The notes: generated by a model not told the origin, from the sequence alone. Counted from the stretch's first letter, positions 44,034 through 53,997 are shown. The stretch: DNA of 64,000 nt from Rickettsia felis URRWXCal2 (GCA_000012145.1 CP000053.1:1421149-1485148); one strand, 5' to 3'. Program-made: numbers and translations.

Positions 44034-45697
44034 TTATTGCCAAAGAGAGTTTAATTTAGCTTCATTATTAGTATCAAGTAAAAATAGCTCATCTACTCTT
44101 AGTTTTTCCATTTTTCTATTATCTAATATGTTATGCATATCTTCAAATTTAGAAAATCAATAATATTTCTGTTTATCTGGTTTATGTGCATCGGTAAAAT
44201 AAAGTATCGACGTTTTTACTCCTGTATAAGGTAAAAAAGTACTTTGCGGTAGAGAGATAACGAGTTGCAGCTTTGCTTTTGACAGTAAAAATTGACGGAC
44301 GCTAGATGTGTCTTTCCTAAACAAAAATCCCTCAGGTACTACCAAGGCCATTCTACCACTTTCTTTTAAATTTTGTAGACAATGCAAAACACAAGCAGCA
44401 TCACCGTTATTTTTGGCGATGCCGTTATAATAAAGAGGAGCTATATGATTTTCTGTTATAGTTTTGCCGTTTTTTATAGTTTTTTTAGTGATAGTTTGAG
44501 AAAATGGCATATTAGTAGCTATTATGTCAAACTTTAATTGTTGGCTTGTCTTGGAGCTAATATAGTAAGGGTTTCTTAGGGTATCTATTTGCTGGATTTC
44601 ACTATGTCCATCATAACCTTGTAAAACAGTGTTCATCTTTGCTATTCTAGCAGTTTTAGTTAACTCTCGTCCATATAATGTATTAAACCTTAACCTTTCT
44701 AAATCTTCTTCAGTGTTAATTATATTATTTTCTTTTATATAATTAAAAGCTTCAGTTAAAAAACCACCTGTACCACAAAAAGGATCATAAATAGTTTCTC
44801 CAAACTTGAGATCAATTAGGTTAATAATTGTTTTGATTATATTTCTCGGTGTAGAATATTCACCAAAATTATTTTCAATGAAAAAGGTTTTTTCTAGGAA
44901 ACACTCAAATGCATCATATTTTATATCCGTATCGATTGTAGATAAAATGAGAGGGTCGATTGCATCGATAATATGCCGAAGCGTTTGAGGGTTACCGATA
45001 GAAATAGACGTAAAAACCTCCCCACCGTATTTATTTTTAATTTGTTCTATGACATAGCCGTTTATGTAACCGATAATATCTTCGTTTGATTGTGCTTTAA
45101 TACTATTCCATCAAGATTTTTCATTATTCTCACTAAGCAATTTTAGAAATAATATATTAGCGAATTCGCTAAATCTTTCTATACCGGCTCTGAGTCCTTC
45201 ACTTCTTAAAATATTATTTAGGTTTTTGAATATTGATATTAACTCATCTCGTGAAACTTTAACTTCCTTAGGGATCGTCCAAGCTTCATTACTGTTTGCT
45301 TCTAAAAAAGCTAATAATTCTTTTTCACGTAATAATTCTTTTACTTCCTCACCGTTTAATATAAGTTCTTTATTATTAGCAACAAAACGAGATTCACAGT
45401 AAGCTCCATTCATTGCGAACACTATAGGTACATCAAGCAGTTTTGCATATTTTGTGGCTTGCTCTAAAGCCTGCCTTAAATCTACTCCTATTTTTTTGCT
45501 TCTATTATTGCAATAGGTAGATCAGTGCAGCTTTTATATAAAATATAATCCGGTCTTTTTCCGTTTAATCTTGTCTGTTCTGTTTTTGATTTTGGTTTTT
45601 GGAAATAAACATTCTTTTTAGTATCATTATCTATATGCCATCCCTTATTTACAAGGTTATTGCTGATAATCCATTCAGTTTGCTGTTCTGCTAACAT
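44034..45697 (-). pseudogene. type I restriction HsdR(N)-HsdM fusion, broken by a frameshift and stops
   Basis: From ATG 45697 the product starts like the HsdR N-terminal nuclease domain (MLAEQQTEWIISNNLVNKGW, GKRPDYILY, IAIIEAKK). A run of seven As, where eight are needed, shifts the frame at 45488. The next frame (IGVDLRQALEQATKYAKLLD, VPIVFAMNG) meets a TGA at 45111-45113, then continues as an HsdM methylase: TIYDPFCGTGGFLTEAF (SAM motif I) and IIATNMPFS (motif IV, Met for the usual Pro). A TGA at 44157 replaces Trp in YYWFSKF, and the frame ends at 44034-44036. Healed, it would be ~550 residues joining an R domain to M. No specificity subunit is in view. Confidence 0.8.
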
Positions 45698-45897
45698 AAG
45701 AATTGCTTAGATATTTTTATTTTGTAATTAATAATTATATCTTCTTACACTTATTATACAAGTTTATAAAAGTATAAAAACAACTTTTTATCTCACTAAA
45801 AAATAAATTATTGCTATGAATTTATATAGATTTTTGACTTTCTTAATGAATTTAAATAACTTATTATTATGAGCTTGTTATAACTAATATTAAAATC

Positions 45898-47077
45898 ATG
45901 GGCATAAATAATCAATTAAGAGAATTAATTAAATCTGGTACTTTTGCCGGTATATTATTAATTATTGCTTTTACTTTAGCAATAATTGTCAGCAATAATA
46001 TTTTCCTAGCAAAATATTATTCTTCTTTTATTTACAGTAAATTTTCTTTAACAATAGGAAATGTAAGTTTACAAACAACTTTTATAGAGTTGGTTAATAC
46101 GGTCTCATGACCTTCTTCTTTTTATTAATAGGTTTAGAGTTGAAATTTCACCTAGTAGAAGGTGAATATAAAAATAAAAAAAACTAATATTACCTGCGGC
46201 GGCAGCCCTTGGAGGTGTGGTAGTTCCTGCCTTAATATACATGTTTTTTAATTATGATAAACCGGGATTAATAAAAGGATGGGCTATTCCTATAGCAACC
46301 GATACTGCTTTTGTCCTTGGTATTTTATCTTTTTTCAGTCGACATATATCTTTAGAGTTACAAGCTTTTATTATAGGTTTCACATTAATTGACGATGCTT
46401 TTGCGTTAATTATACTAGCCTTGTTTTATACTAAAACAATCAATACTCCGGCATTATTAATTTCCTCTGTAATTATATTCATCTTGTTTATATTGAATTA
46501 TCGACAAGTTAAACAATTATTTTATTATATAATTGTAGGTTTATTATTATGGATTAGTATGGTGGAGTCAGGTATTCACGGTACTTTATGCGGAGCTATT
46601 ATAGCACTTTTTATACCTGTTAATATAAAAGGAGAATTTAACACTTCTTTTAAAAAACTTGAAAACTTAACTCGTCCTTTTGTAAATTACTTTATTTTAC
46701 CGCTTTTTGTATTTATGAATTCCGGTATCCTTTTAGAATATTTTGTATTTAAAGGCACCTGTTCCAACTCAATCCTTGCTTTAGTTTACGGAATAATATT
46801 TGGTTTATTTGTAGGTAAGCAATTAGGTATTATGCTATTTTCATATCCATTTGTAAAATTTAAACTCTGTAATTTACCAAGTGATACCTCATGGTTAAAA
46901 TTTTATTCTATATCTATACTTGGAGGAATTGGATTTACCCTAAGTTTATTTATAGGTAGTATTACGTTTGAGAGTAGTTGTCCTTCAAACTCTATGAGAG
47001 CTGCAGTAATAATAGGCTCTTTAATTTCTGCATTATTTGGCGTAGCCGTTCTAAAATATTGTACTAGCAAAGAGTAA
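45898..47077 (+). pseudogene. nhaA: Na+/H+ antiporter NhaA, two frameshifts
   Basis: The N-terminal frame (MGINNQLRELIKSGTFAGIL) stops at 46108. One base is missing near 46100 (NDG expected). The second segment (GLMTFFFLLIGLELKFHLVE) is shifted again in a run of eight As at about 46173, after which PAAAALGGVVVPALIYMFF and ATDTAFVLGILSFF run to the end. The transport-site pair is present as LIDDAFALIILALFYT. Re-joined length is about 390 residues, normal for NhaA. Codons and hydrophobicity look undamaged otherwise, so inactivation may be recent, or slippage may rescue part of it. Confidence 0.85.
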
Positions 47078-47180
47078 AGCAACTAAGAAGCTCTACCTTG
47101 AGTAATAGACCCATTTTGTGACGGGCGTGAGGAGCGAAGTCTGTAACTAATAGGCAAGCCAACGAACAACAAAGACATTG

Positions 47181-47283
47181 TCGCGTGGACCGATAAAACC
47201 CACGTGGTCCATAAAAACAATAAAAAATACTAATAATTTTAATATTTTTAACTGGATCCCGTGGAAGGGCCACGGGATGACAG
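47181..47283. repeat. F3 palindromic repeat at a convergent junction
   Basis: GCGTGGACCGATAAAACCCA at the left, the ACTAATAATTTTAATATTTT centre, and CTGGATCCCGTGG plus CCACGGGATGACA at the right. It lies between convergent nhaA and ydcF. Confidence 0.78.
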
Positions 47284-47334
47284 AGATAAAATTGATCCGC
47301 ACAACAATGCTAACAACGAAGCACAAAGTGGGAA

Positions 47335-47859
47335 TCAGTTTACTATACTCATTAAATAACGATGATAGGATTTTAATAACACATCATACTTTTGTTTGGA
47401 AAAAACAAGATATGGTACTATATAGATATTATTAGAAGAAGGAATCGCTTTTTCAAGCTTATTTAGCATAAAAGGCATATTATAATTATGCTCTACTAAA
47501 ATTATTGAAGTAAGATTGTAAGTTACAATAAAATCAACCGCTTTCTTAATATTATCTTCTTCAGACATTATTTTATTCGGAGCAAGTATTACCTGCTGTT
47601 CTATAACATTACGTTCCTTTAACAAATTTTTTAATTGCTCTGTAGATTCTATACCGGTAATAAATAATATAGGTGCATAGCCTGCTTTAAGCAAAGCAAT
47701 ACCGGTTTCAATTTTATGTCCTCCTCCTGCAAATACTATTACTGCATTAGTGGTATTACTATTGAGCTTATAAGAATTTATTAAATATAAATAATAACCA
47801 AGACCACCGACCCAAAGAGCAAAAATTGCTAAAATTGTGAGTAAAAATTTTCTGATCAT
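47335..47859 (-). CDS. YdcF/SanA-like (DUF218) membrane protein
   Basis: 174 aa. It has one N-terminal membrane helix ([20 protein letters not shown]), then the DUF218 core: [32 protein letters not shown] and [15 protein letters not shown]. Members (ElyC, SanA) affect envelope integrity, but the reaction is unknown. Its ATG overlaps the lipB stop (ATGA), so it is translationally coupled to lipB. Confidence 0.82.
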   Translation of the reverse strand: MIRKFLLTILAIFALWVGGLGYYLYLINSYKLNSNTTNAVIVFAGGGHKIETGIALLKAGYAPILFITGIESTEQLKNLLKERNVIEQQVILAPNKIMSEEDNIKKAVDFIVTYNLTSIILVEHNYNMPFMLNKLEKAIPSSNNIYIVPYLVFSKQKYDVLLKSYHRYLMSIVN

Positions 47860-48485
47860 TTAAATATTTTATTAAATTCAGTTTGAATAATTTTATCAAA
47901 TTCAGACATTTCAATATGAATTCCTAACTGATTTAAAGATGTTACTAAAGAATTTTCAAGTCCACAAGGAATAATCCCACTAAACTTACTTAAATCTGTT
48001 GAAATATTTATAGCTACACCGTGATATGTAACCCATTTTCTTACTCTAACACCTATTGCAGCAATTTTAGCAAATTCACCTTTCCTTACTTTTACCCAAA
48101 TTCCTACTTTATCTTTAATAATATATGTTTTAATTCCAAAATAATTTAAGCTATTTATAATCCATTCTTCAAGCATTTTTATATATAGCTTTAAATCTTT
48201 GTGTCGATTTGGTGAAGCTAAATTAAGAATTGGATAAATAACACGCTGACCCGGTCCATGAAAAGTAAATTTACCGCCACGTCCTGTGTAAATTACCGGA
48301 ATATCACCGTAATTTAATAATTCTTCTTGTTTATAATTAGTACCGGCTGTATATACTTCCGAATGTTCAACTAAATAAACAATTTCCGGCTCATTATCAC
48401 TAATTACTTTGTTAACGTAATCTTCCATTAATTTCAAAGTAACTCGATAATCCATAAGATTCGGTATAGTTATAAATTGTAGCAT
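47856..48485 (-). CDS. lipB: octanoyl-[ACP]:protein N-octanoyltransferase
   Basis: 209 aa. Family motifs are [45 protein letters not shown] and the acyl-thioester Cys in GIIPCGLEN. It transfers octanoate to lipoyl domains of 2-oxoacid dehydrogenases. It is the first gene of a pair with ydcF. Confidence 0.95.
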   Translation of the reverse strand: MLQFITIPNLMDYRVTLKLMEDYVNKVISDNEPEIVYLVEHSEVYTAGTNYKQEELLNYGDIPVIYTGRGGKFTFHGPGQRVIYPILNLASPNRHKDLKLYIKMLEEWIINSLNYFGIKTYIIKDKVGIWVKVRKGEFAKIAAIGVRVRKWVTYHGVAINISTDLSKFSGIIPCGLENSLVTSLNQLGIHIEMSEFDKIIQTEFNKIFK

Positions 48486-48550
48486 ATTATAAATGTGTTA
48501 TACCGCGAGCTTGTAGCGGTATCTATATATTAATTTTTTTAATTACTTTT

Positions 48551-48636
48551 CTGGATTGCCGCGTCGCCTACGGCTCCTCGCAATGACGACCTAGGTATCC
48601 ACGCAACAATGCCTTCCCGCGTAGGCGGGAATGACA
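48551..48636. repeat. half F1 followed by half F4 repeat
   Basis: GGATTGCCGCGTCGCCTACG to CCTCGCAATGACGAC is the right half of an F1 element. CCTTCCCGCGTAGGCGGGAA to TGACAT is a collapsed F4. No gene is seen in 48486-48699. Confidence 0.65.
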
Positions 48637-48699
48637 TAAAACGAGCCATGAAATAAAGCTTACAAGCTTGCAGTATGACATCAACTTTGTTGTATCATA

Positions 48700-49446
48700 T
48701 TAATTACTTAACTCAGATTTATATTTCAATATTAAGGCATCTAAAATTGCTATGGTTTCAGCATCCAAATCGCCGGAAAAATTACTAGGGCGAAAATGTA
48801 TTTGAAACGAAATTATAACATCTTTCATTTTAGAATCTAAAATTCCAGTAGCTTCAAGTTTATAACCGTATGTAATAAATTTTTGCTGAATTGCTTTAAT
48901 ATCGGTTATGTCGACTTGAGGCAATAGCTTGTTAAAAATTTGCTCATCATACCATGCTCCAATATCGCTATCATATAATAGTTTCCAAGGAAATAGCGGA
49001 CCAGGGTCCTGTTTTCTACCTGGAGCAATGTCAGAATGCCCAACCACTCTAGTAGGTTTAATATCATATCTAGCGATAATCTGTTTACACAAACTTATGA
49101 CACTGTTAATTTGTTGCTTTGAATAAGGCAGCCAGGTTATATTATTGTTTTTTGCATTTACTTTAAAAGCAGGATTTACGATTTCAATACCGATTGATGT
49201 ATCATTAATACGCTCATGACCTTGCCAGTAACTTACTCCGGCATGCCTTGCTCTATCATGCTCTTCTACTAATTGAAATATATGTTCAGGGTTTTCATTG
49301 TTTATTAAATAATGGCTACTTAACTTTTCACCGGTTAGAAAATCTAAAGACTGCTTAAAATCACACTGTGTATAATGTAGCACTAGGAATTTAATACGTT
49401 TATCAAACCCCACAGCTCTATAAGATGTTTTATCGATTACTATCAT
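48700..49446 (-). CDS. N-acetylmuramoyl-L-alanine amidase (AmiD/AmpD-like) with peptidoglycan-binding domain
   Basis: 248 aa. The Amidase_2 zinc ligands are in FLVLHYTQCDF, the RHAGVSYWQG loop and VVGHSDIAPGRKQDPGPLFPW. A PG_binding_1-type three-helix domain fills the last ~70 residues (IKAIQQKFITYGYKLEATG). There is no clear signal peptide. It likely cuts anhydro-muropeptides or cell-wall stem peptides. R. conorii RC0497 is a studied member of this kind (recalled). It is a single gene between repeats. Confidence 0.88.
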   Translation of the reverse strand: MIVIDKTSYRAVGFDKRIKFLVLHYTQCDFKQSLDFLTGEKLSSHYLINNENPEHIFQLVEEHDRARHAGVSYWQGHERINDTSIGIEIVNPAFKVNAKNNNITWLPYSKQQINSVISLCKQIIARYDIKPTRVVGHSDIAPGRKQDPGPLFPWKLLYDSDIGAWYDEQIFNKLLPQVDITDIKAIQQKFITYGYKLEATGILDSKMKDVIISFQIHFRPSNFSGDLDAETIAILDALILKYKSELSN

Positions 49447-49538
49447 AGTTTAAAGGATGTTAATCTTAGTTAAAAACGGCTTTGTTGCATGGCTCTTATG
49501 TCGTTCCTGCGTGGTATTGTTGTGTGGGCCTGTTTATC

Positions 49539-49641
49539 CGTCATTGCGAGCAGCCGTAGGCTGCGTGGCAATCTCATGAAATAATAACAAACTCCTGAGA
49601 TTGCTTCGTCAATTTACTATTGTAAATTTCCTCGCAATGAC
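49539..49641. repeat. F1 palindromic repeat
   Basis: CGTCATTGCGAGCAGCCGTA at the left and TTTCCTCGCAATGAC at the right, with inner arms GCAATCTCATG and CTGAGATTGC. More F1 and F4 scraps occupy 49480-49535 and 49660-49685. No gene is seen between 49447 and 49733. Confidence 0.88.
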
Positions 49642-49733
49642 AACCTTCAGTATCTATACAACAATACCTACTCACAATGACGATTTGCTATCTATACAAA
49701 AATAGCTTCAAAGTATAACAAGAAAAATTTTGA

Positions 49734-49808
49734 TGGTGCCGGATATCGGATTTGAACTGATGACCTACCGCTTACAAGGCGGTTGCTCTACCACTGAGCT
49801 AATCCGGC
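49734..49808 (-). tRNA. tRNA-Thr (UGU)
   Basis: 75 nt with encoded CCA. Acceptor GCCGGAT pairs with ATCCGGC. D arm AGCTCAGTGGTAGAGC. Anticodon arm ACCGC-CTTGTAA-GCGGT gives anticodon TGT. T arm contains TTCAAAT. Confidence 0.96.
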
Positions 49809-49876
49809 ATATTAATATGATTATAGAGAAAAGTATATAATTTGGTAAGAAAAACGTTATTGCATGGACATAAAAT

Positions 49877-49969
49877 CGTCATTGCGAGCGACTGAAAAGA
49901 GCGTGGCAATCTCAGGACTTTGATACGAGATTGCTTCGTCAAAATTTTCAATTTTTCCTCGCAATGACG
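49877..49969. repeat. F1 palindromic repeat
   Basis: CGTCATTGCGAGCGACTGAA at the left and TTCCTCGCAATGACG at the right, directly after rpsP. Confidence 0.88.
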
Positions 49970-49984
49970 AAAATACACTATAAA

Positions 49985-50320
49985 TTAAGCTTCTTTAGCT
50001 TCCTTTTTACTTGGTCTAACTTTGCGGTTTTTTGCTTTAACTTCCATTTCCTTTTTAACTTTCTCAGGAAGAGTAACACCTGCTTGCTCAATAAATTTTG
50101 CGACTCGCTCGGTTGGTTTAGCACCGGTGCCAAGCCAATATTCTATACGATCTTTTTTTAAAACCACACGCTCACTATTATCTGAAGCAAGCATTGGATT
50201 ATAAGTTCCGACTTTTTCTAAAAAGTCACCGTCACGAGGTGCTGTTGCGTTAGCTACTACTACACGGTAAAAAGGACGCTTTTTAGCACCGCCTCTAGCT
50301 AAACGAATTTTTACTGCCAT
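49985..50320 (-). CDS. rpsP: 30S ribosomal protein S16
   Basis: 111 aa. [20 protein letters not shown], then [20 protein letters not shown] and the segment [20 protein letters not shown] are diagnostic. A Lys-rich tail follows. It is 13 bases downstream of rpmG. The rimM-trmD genes that usually follow are absent here. Confidence 0.98.
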   Translation of the reverse strand: MAVKIRLARGGAKKRPFYRVVVANATAPRDGDFLEKVGTYNPMLASDNSERVVLKKDRIEYWLGTGAKPTERVAKFIEQAGVTLPEKVKKEMEVKAKNRKVRPSKKEAKEA

Positions 50321-50333
50321 ATATTACTTACAA

Positions 50334-50504
50334 TTATTTTATTTTTTCTTCTTTAAAAAGAACATGTTTTCTAACTACTTTATCATACTTACGAAAAGAA
50401 AGCTTCTCGGTTTGGGTTTTCGGATTACGTTTTTTTACCCAAAAAACACCTGTGCCGGCAGTACTTACTAGCCTTACCAAAACATTTTTATTTTTCTTTG
50501 CCAT
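50334..50504 (-). CDS. rpmG: 50S ribosomal protein L33
   Basis: 56 aa, from ATG 50502-50504 to TAA 50334-50336. The translation starts [20 protein letters not shown] and continues [20 protein letters not shown], an L33 of the cysteine-free type. It precedes rpsP by 13 bases, probably in one transcript. Confidence 0.95.
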
Positions 50505-50617
50505 TAGCTGACACCTTAAATCAAGATATTATTTTATTATTACTCAAGAAAAGCAGAATAAAACGAAATTGAAAAATAGTCAAGTAAAAACTAGGCATTG
50601 CAAAATAAAGAGAGATG

Positions 50618-50704
50618 CGTCATTGCGAGCAGCCGTAGGCTGCGTGGCAATCTAGTTTTAATGTCCTGAGATTGCCGCACTCCTTACAGTCGTTCGCAAT
50701 GACG
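50618..50704. repeat. F1 palindromic repeat
   Basis: CGTCATTGCGAGCAGCCGTA at the left and CGTTCGCAATGACG at the right, with inner GCAATCTAG and GAGATTGCCGC. It lies between rpmG and mutL on the same strand. Confidence 0.85.
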
Positions 50705-50726
50705 CCAACTTTTCAAATTAAACGAG

Positions 50727-52556
50727 TTACCGTCCAAATAAGCGTTCGATATCCTTAAGCTTCAACTCAATATAAGTAGGTCTGCCGTGATTACATTGAC
50801 CTGAAAACGGCGTATTTTCCATTTGACGCAGTAAGGCATTCATTTCATCTGCCGATAATTTACGCCCTGCTCTAATAGAATAATGACAGGCATAAGTTTC
50901 TGTCACATGCTCTATTAACTCCGTCAAAGCTATATTCTCACCGAAATCCGATAAATGATCAGCGAGATCCTGAATTAACTTTTGTACGTTTACATCTTCA
51001 AGGATATTTGGAATTTCAGTCACTATAATAGATTTCTCACCGAATTTTTCTAGAGTTAAACCAAGTTTATATAGTTTTTCTCTATTTTCATATAAACAAT
51101 CTGCTTTTCTTTCATTTGGCAGTTCTACTATCTCAGGAATAAGCAAACGCTGTTTTATTAACTCTTCCGTTTTAAGGTAATCTTTTATTTTTTCATATCC
51201 TAAACGTTCATGTGCTGCATGCTGGTCGGTAATTACTATACTATCTTCGGTTTGTGAAATAATATAAGTAGTATGAAGTTGTGCTTTAGCTGCCCCAAGT
51301 TTATATTGTTTATGGACTTGCTGCTCATGTTCTATACGTCTTTCTACTTCTTGTTCTATTTTAGCGTGCGGTAATGTATCGATTAGTTTTTGACAAGCAG
51401 TATTTGGCGTAGGTTTAAAACTAGGCGACATAGCAGGTCTATAATCTGCTGGTTTACTATTCACGCTTACAGCTTTACTTACTGACGGTTGTTTGTTAAC
51501 TAAAGGATTTTTAAATAACTGAAGAGCATCAGAGGCGATAGTAGTAGAAGTAACATGGCTTTTATTCGTTAAAGCATTTTTAATTGCTTCTATTAATAAG
51601 TTTCGTACATAATTCGGATCATGAAACCTAACCTCTGCTTTTGCCGGATGTACGTTAACGTCAACAAGTTGCGGATCGATTTGTAAGAATATAGCACATA
51701 GCGGATAACGATCACGAGCTAAATAATCCTGATATGCTACCCTTAAAGCTACTTGTAGCAACTTATCTTTTACCGGTCTATTATTGATAAATAAAAACTG
51801 ATCTTCACTTGAAGCTCTATTATATGTCGGGATACTAGTATAGCCGCAAATAGAGAAATCAGGAGTTTTGAAATCTATATAAGCGGCATTTTTTATAAAA
51901 TCATCACCTATTACATCAATTATACGCTGTTTTAGGTTAGTTTCTGCATCTTTATTTTGTCCTTTAAACTTTAGCAGATTTCTGTCATCATGTGTTAAGC
52001 TAAAAGAAATTTCAGGATGTGCTAGAGCGATTTTCTTAACCACGTCTACAGTTGCTGCAAGTTCAGTCTTGTCGGCTCTTAGAAATTTTAAGCGAGCAGG
52101 TGTTGCAAAAAATAAATCACGTATCTCTATTTTAGTACCTTCATTATGGACAGAAACAGTAACTTGTTTTTCATTGCCGCCGATTAACTTAATCTGAAAC
52201 GCTTTGTCAGCCCCTTGTTTCTTAGAAGTAATTAGCATTTTGCTAATGGCAGCAATAGACGGCAGTGCTTCACCTCTAAAACCGAAAGTATGAATATTTA
52301 GGAAATCGCTTTCATCAAGCTTAGAAGTTGTGTGACGTTCAACGGCAATTTCTAATTCCTTATCAGTCATACCGATACCGTCATCGGAAATAATGATTAG
52401 ATTTTTACCGGCACGCTCTAAGATAATATCTATTTTAGTACTACCGGCATCAACAGCATTTTCAACTAATTCCTTTACTACCGATGCGGGTCTTTCTATA
52501 ACCTCACCGGCAGCAATTCGGTTGATAGTACTTTCCGACAGAAATTTTATAGTCAT
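50727..52556 (-). CDS. mutL: DNA mismatch repair protein MutL
   Basis: 609 aa. The GHKL ATPase domain shows INRIAAGEVIERPASVVKEL, DDGIGM, TFGFRGEALPSIAAIS and the ATP lid GTKIEIRDLF. A linker at about 340-410 leads to the C-terminal dimerisation domain (ITDQHAAHERLGYEKIK, FSGQCNHGRPTYIEL). The QDHAAHERL-type and CxHGRPT motifs are present, but I see no complete DQHA(X)2E(X)4E endonuclease-poor versus -rich call by eye. Its start overlaps the stop of a small zinc-finger gene (ATGA). It works with MutS in mismatch repair. Confidence 0.96.
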   Translation of the reverse strand: MTIKFLSESTINRIAAGEVIERPASVVKELVENAVDAGSTKIDIILERAGKNLIIISDDGIGMTDKELEIAVERHTTSKLDESDFLNIHTFGFRGEALPSIAAISKMLITSKKQGADKAFQIKLIGGNEKQVTVSVHNEGTKIEIRDLFFATPARLKFLRADKTELAATVDVVKKIALAHPEISFSLTHDDRNLLKFKGQNKDAETNLKQRIIDVIGDDFIKNAAYIDFKTPDFSICGYTSIPTYNRASSEDQFLFINNRPVKDKLLQVALRVAYQDYLARDRYPLCAIFLQIDPQLVDVNVHPAKAEVRFHDPNYVRNLLIEAIKNALTNKSHVTSTTIASDALQLFKNPLVNKQPSVSKAVSVNSKPADYRPAMSPSFKPTPNTACQKLIDTLPHAKIEQEVERRIEHEQQVHKQYKLGAAKAQLHTTYIISQTEDSIVITDQHAAHERLGYEKIKDYLKTEELIKQRLLIPEIVELPNERKADCLYENREKLYKLGLTLEKFGEKSIIVTEIPNILEDVNVQKLIQDLADHLSDFGENIALTELIEHVTETYACHYSIRAGRKLSADEMNALLRQMENTPFSGQCNHGRPTYIELKLKDIERLFGR

Positions 52557-52705
52557 TTTGTTACTAATTTAAATTTCTTGCTACAATATGGACAAACAAT
52601 CTCCTTTTTCTCTTTATCTATCTCTAAATAAACTTTTGGATGGTCATATGGAGGTTCTTTGCCCTGGCAAGATACAGATACATCAACGCTATTAACAATT
52701 TCCAT
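52553..52705 (-). CDS. small zinc-finger protein (zf-CHCC type), 50 aa
   Basis: ATG at 52703-52705 to a TGA that overlaps the mutL ATG. The product starts MEIVNSVDVSVSCQGKEPPY, then DHPKVYLEI and IVCPYCSKKFKLV. Cys13, His22 and the CPYC pair form a CHCC zinc site like that of the NDUFS6-related family, which in mitochondria is a complex I accessory subunit. Role in Rickettsia is unknown. The 4-base overlap suggests coupling to mutL. Confidence 0.82.
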   Translation of the reverse strand: MEIVNSVDVSVSCQGKEPPYDHPKVYLEIDKEKKEIVCPYCSKKFKLVTK

Positions 52706-52727
52706 AAATTATACTCTAATTAAAATG

Positions 52728-52860
52728 AAGAGTAGACGAAGTTTAATTTGGAAAAGAGCTAGGAGTTCACAAGGCGAGGAACGGAGCATATATTAATATG
52801 TGAGTACCGTAGCCCTTGTAGAACGACAACGCCAATTTTTCAAATTAAACGAGTATATAC
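52728..52860. repeat. F2 palindromic repeat, diverged
   Basis: AGAGCTAGGAGTTCACAAGG, GGAGCATATATTAATATGTG and CCCTTGTAGAACGACAACGC. Its inner arms (CAAGGCGAGG) resemble those of the element inside rluD (CAAGGCGAGC), linking the two groups. Confidence 0.8.
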
Positions 52861-52958
52861 ATTATTTCTTTAAGTAAAATCTAATATAAGTTACTTTTAA
52901 ATAAAAGACAAATAATACTTGATTAACTATGTCATGCCGTGGCTTGTACCAGCTACAT

Positions 52959-53051
52959 CGTCGTTGCGAGCAGCCGTAGGCTGCGTGGCAATCTCATAAA
53001 ATAATAACAGATTGCGGACGTACAATTGCTACGCAATTTCCTCGCAATGAC
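52959..53051. repeat. F1 palindromic repeat
   Basis: CGTCGTTGCGAGCAGCCGTA at the left and TTTCCTCGCAATGAC at the right, just upstream of the broken bdhA gene. The 52706-53095 interval holds only the F2 and F1 repeats and an F3 scrap (GTCATGCCGTGGCTTG). Confidence 0.85.
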
Positions 53052-53095
53052 AGTTTAGCTTACAAGTCGCAGAATGACAACAAAAGGAGGTGAAA

Positions 53096-53878
53096 ATGAA
53101 AGACAAAGTAGCAGTTATTACCGGTTCTACTAGCGGTATCGGGCTTGAGATAGCAAAACATTTTGCAAAACTTGAGTCTAAAATAGTTATTAACGGTTTT
53201 GCAAAAGAGACGGAAGTAGCCAAAATTTCAGCAGAATTGAAAGAGCTTGGTGCAAGTAACGTATTTTATCAAGGAATAAATTTGGCAGAACCTGAAGAAA
53301 TATTTTCTATGTTTGAGAGAATAATAAAAGAATTCGGTAAAATAGACATATTAGTAAATAATGCCGGTATTCAGCATGTTGCTCCTATCGATGAATTTCC
53401 TGAAGATAAATGGGAGCAAATTTTGCGTATAGATTTAATAGCTTCTTTCTATACTACAAAATATGCGCAATACCGATTATGAAAAAAAACCGTTTCGGGC
53501 GAATTGTTAACATCGCTTCCGCTCTCGCATATGTTGCATCACCTTTTAAGTCGGCATATGTAGCAGCAAAGCATGGTATTCTTGGGCTTACCAAAACCGT
53601 TGCTTTTAGAAGTGGCTGAGAATAATATTACAGTTAATGCTATCTGCCCAGGTTACGTCAACACACCGCTCGTGCAGAATCAAATAGCAGATACTGCTAA
53701 AGCTAGACATATCAGTGAAGAATCGGCACTCCGGGATGTAATCCTTAAATCTCAAGCTACTAAAAAATTTGTAGAAGCTGATGAAATAGCAAACTTAGTA
53801 ATATTCTTATGTGATAAAAAAGCATCATCAATAACAGGTAGTGGGCTCTTGATAGATGGCGGCTGGACGGCACAGTAG
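53096..53878 (+). pseudogene. bdhA: 3-hydroxybutyrate dehydrogenase-like SDR, two frameshifts
   Basis: A strong Shine-Dalgarno (AAAGGAGG) precedes ATG 53096. The Rossmann motif VITGSTSGIGLEIA and DILVNNAGIQHVAP are in frame 1. A one-base loss near 53468 shifts to the frame with [16 protein letters not shown] (catalytic Tyr-x3-Lys). An extra T near 53605 shifts to the final frame (VNAICPGYVNTPLV, LLIDGGWTAQ). Healed length is about 260 aa. It resembles BdhA, which links 3-hydroxybutyrate to acetoacetate; acetoacetyl-CoA reductase (PhbB) is an alternative. It is probably inactive. Confidence 0.85.
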
Positions 53879-53895
53879 TTTTTAATTCTTAATAT

Positions 53896-53923
53896 TTGTT
53901 AGTTATTGAGAAATAACTAACAA
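53896..53923 (+). terminator. hairpin after bdhA
   Basis: A perfect 12-bp stem (TTGTTAGTTATT and AATAACTAACAA) with a four-base GAGA loop, 18 bases after the bdhA stop. The following sequence is A-rich rather than T-rich. Confidence 0.5.
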
Positions 53924-53997
53924 TAAAAACTTCTTGCAAAAATTTAATTTACTCCTTTACACTTGAAATAACACAAAATTTATTCAAGGAGGAATTT

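Noticed and set aside
1840..53051. CRISPR array made of the F1 copies
   Set aside because: The copies are dispersed one by one over the window, are palindromes of about 90-120 bp, and are not separated by regular spacers.
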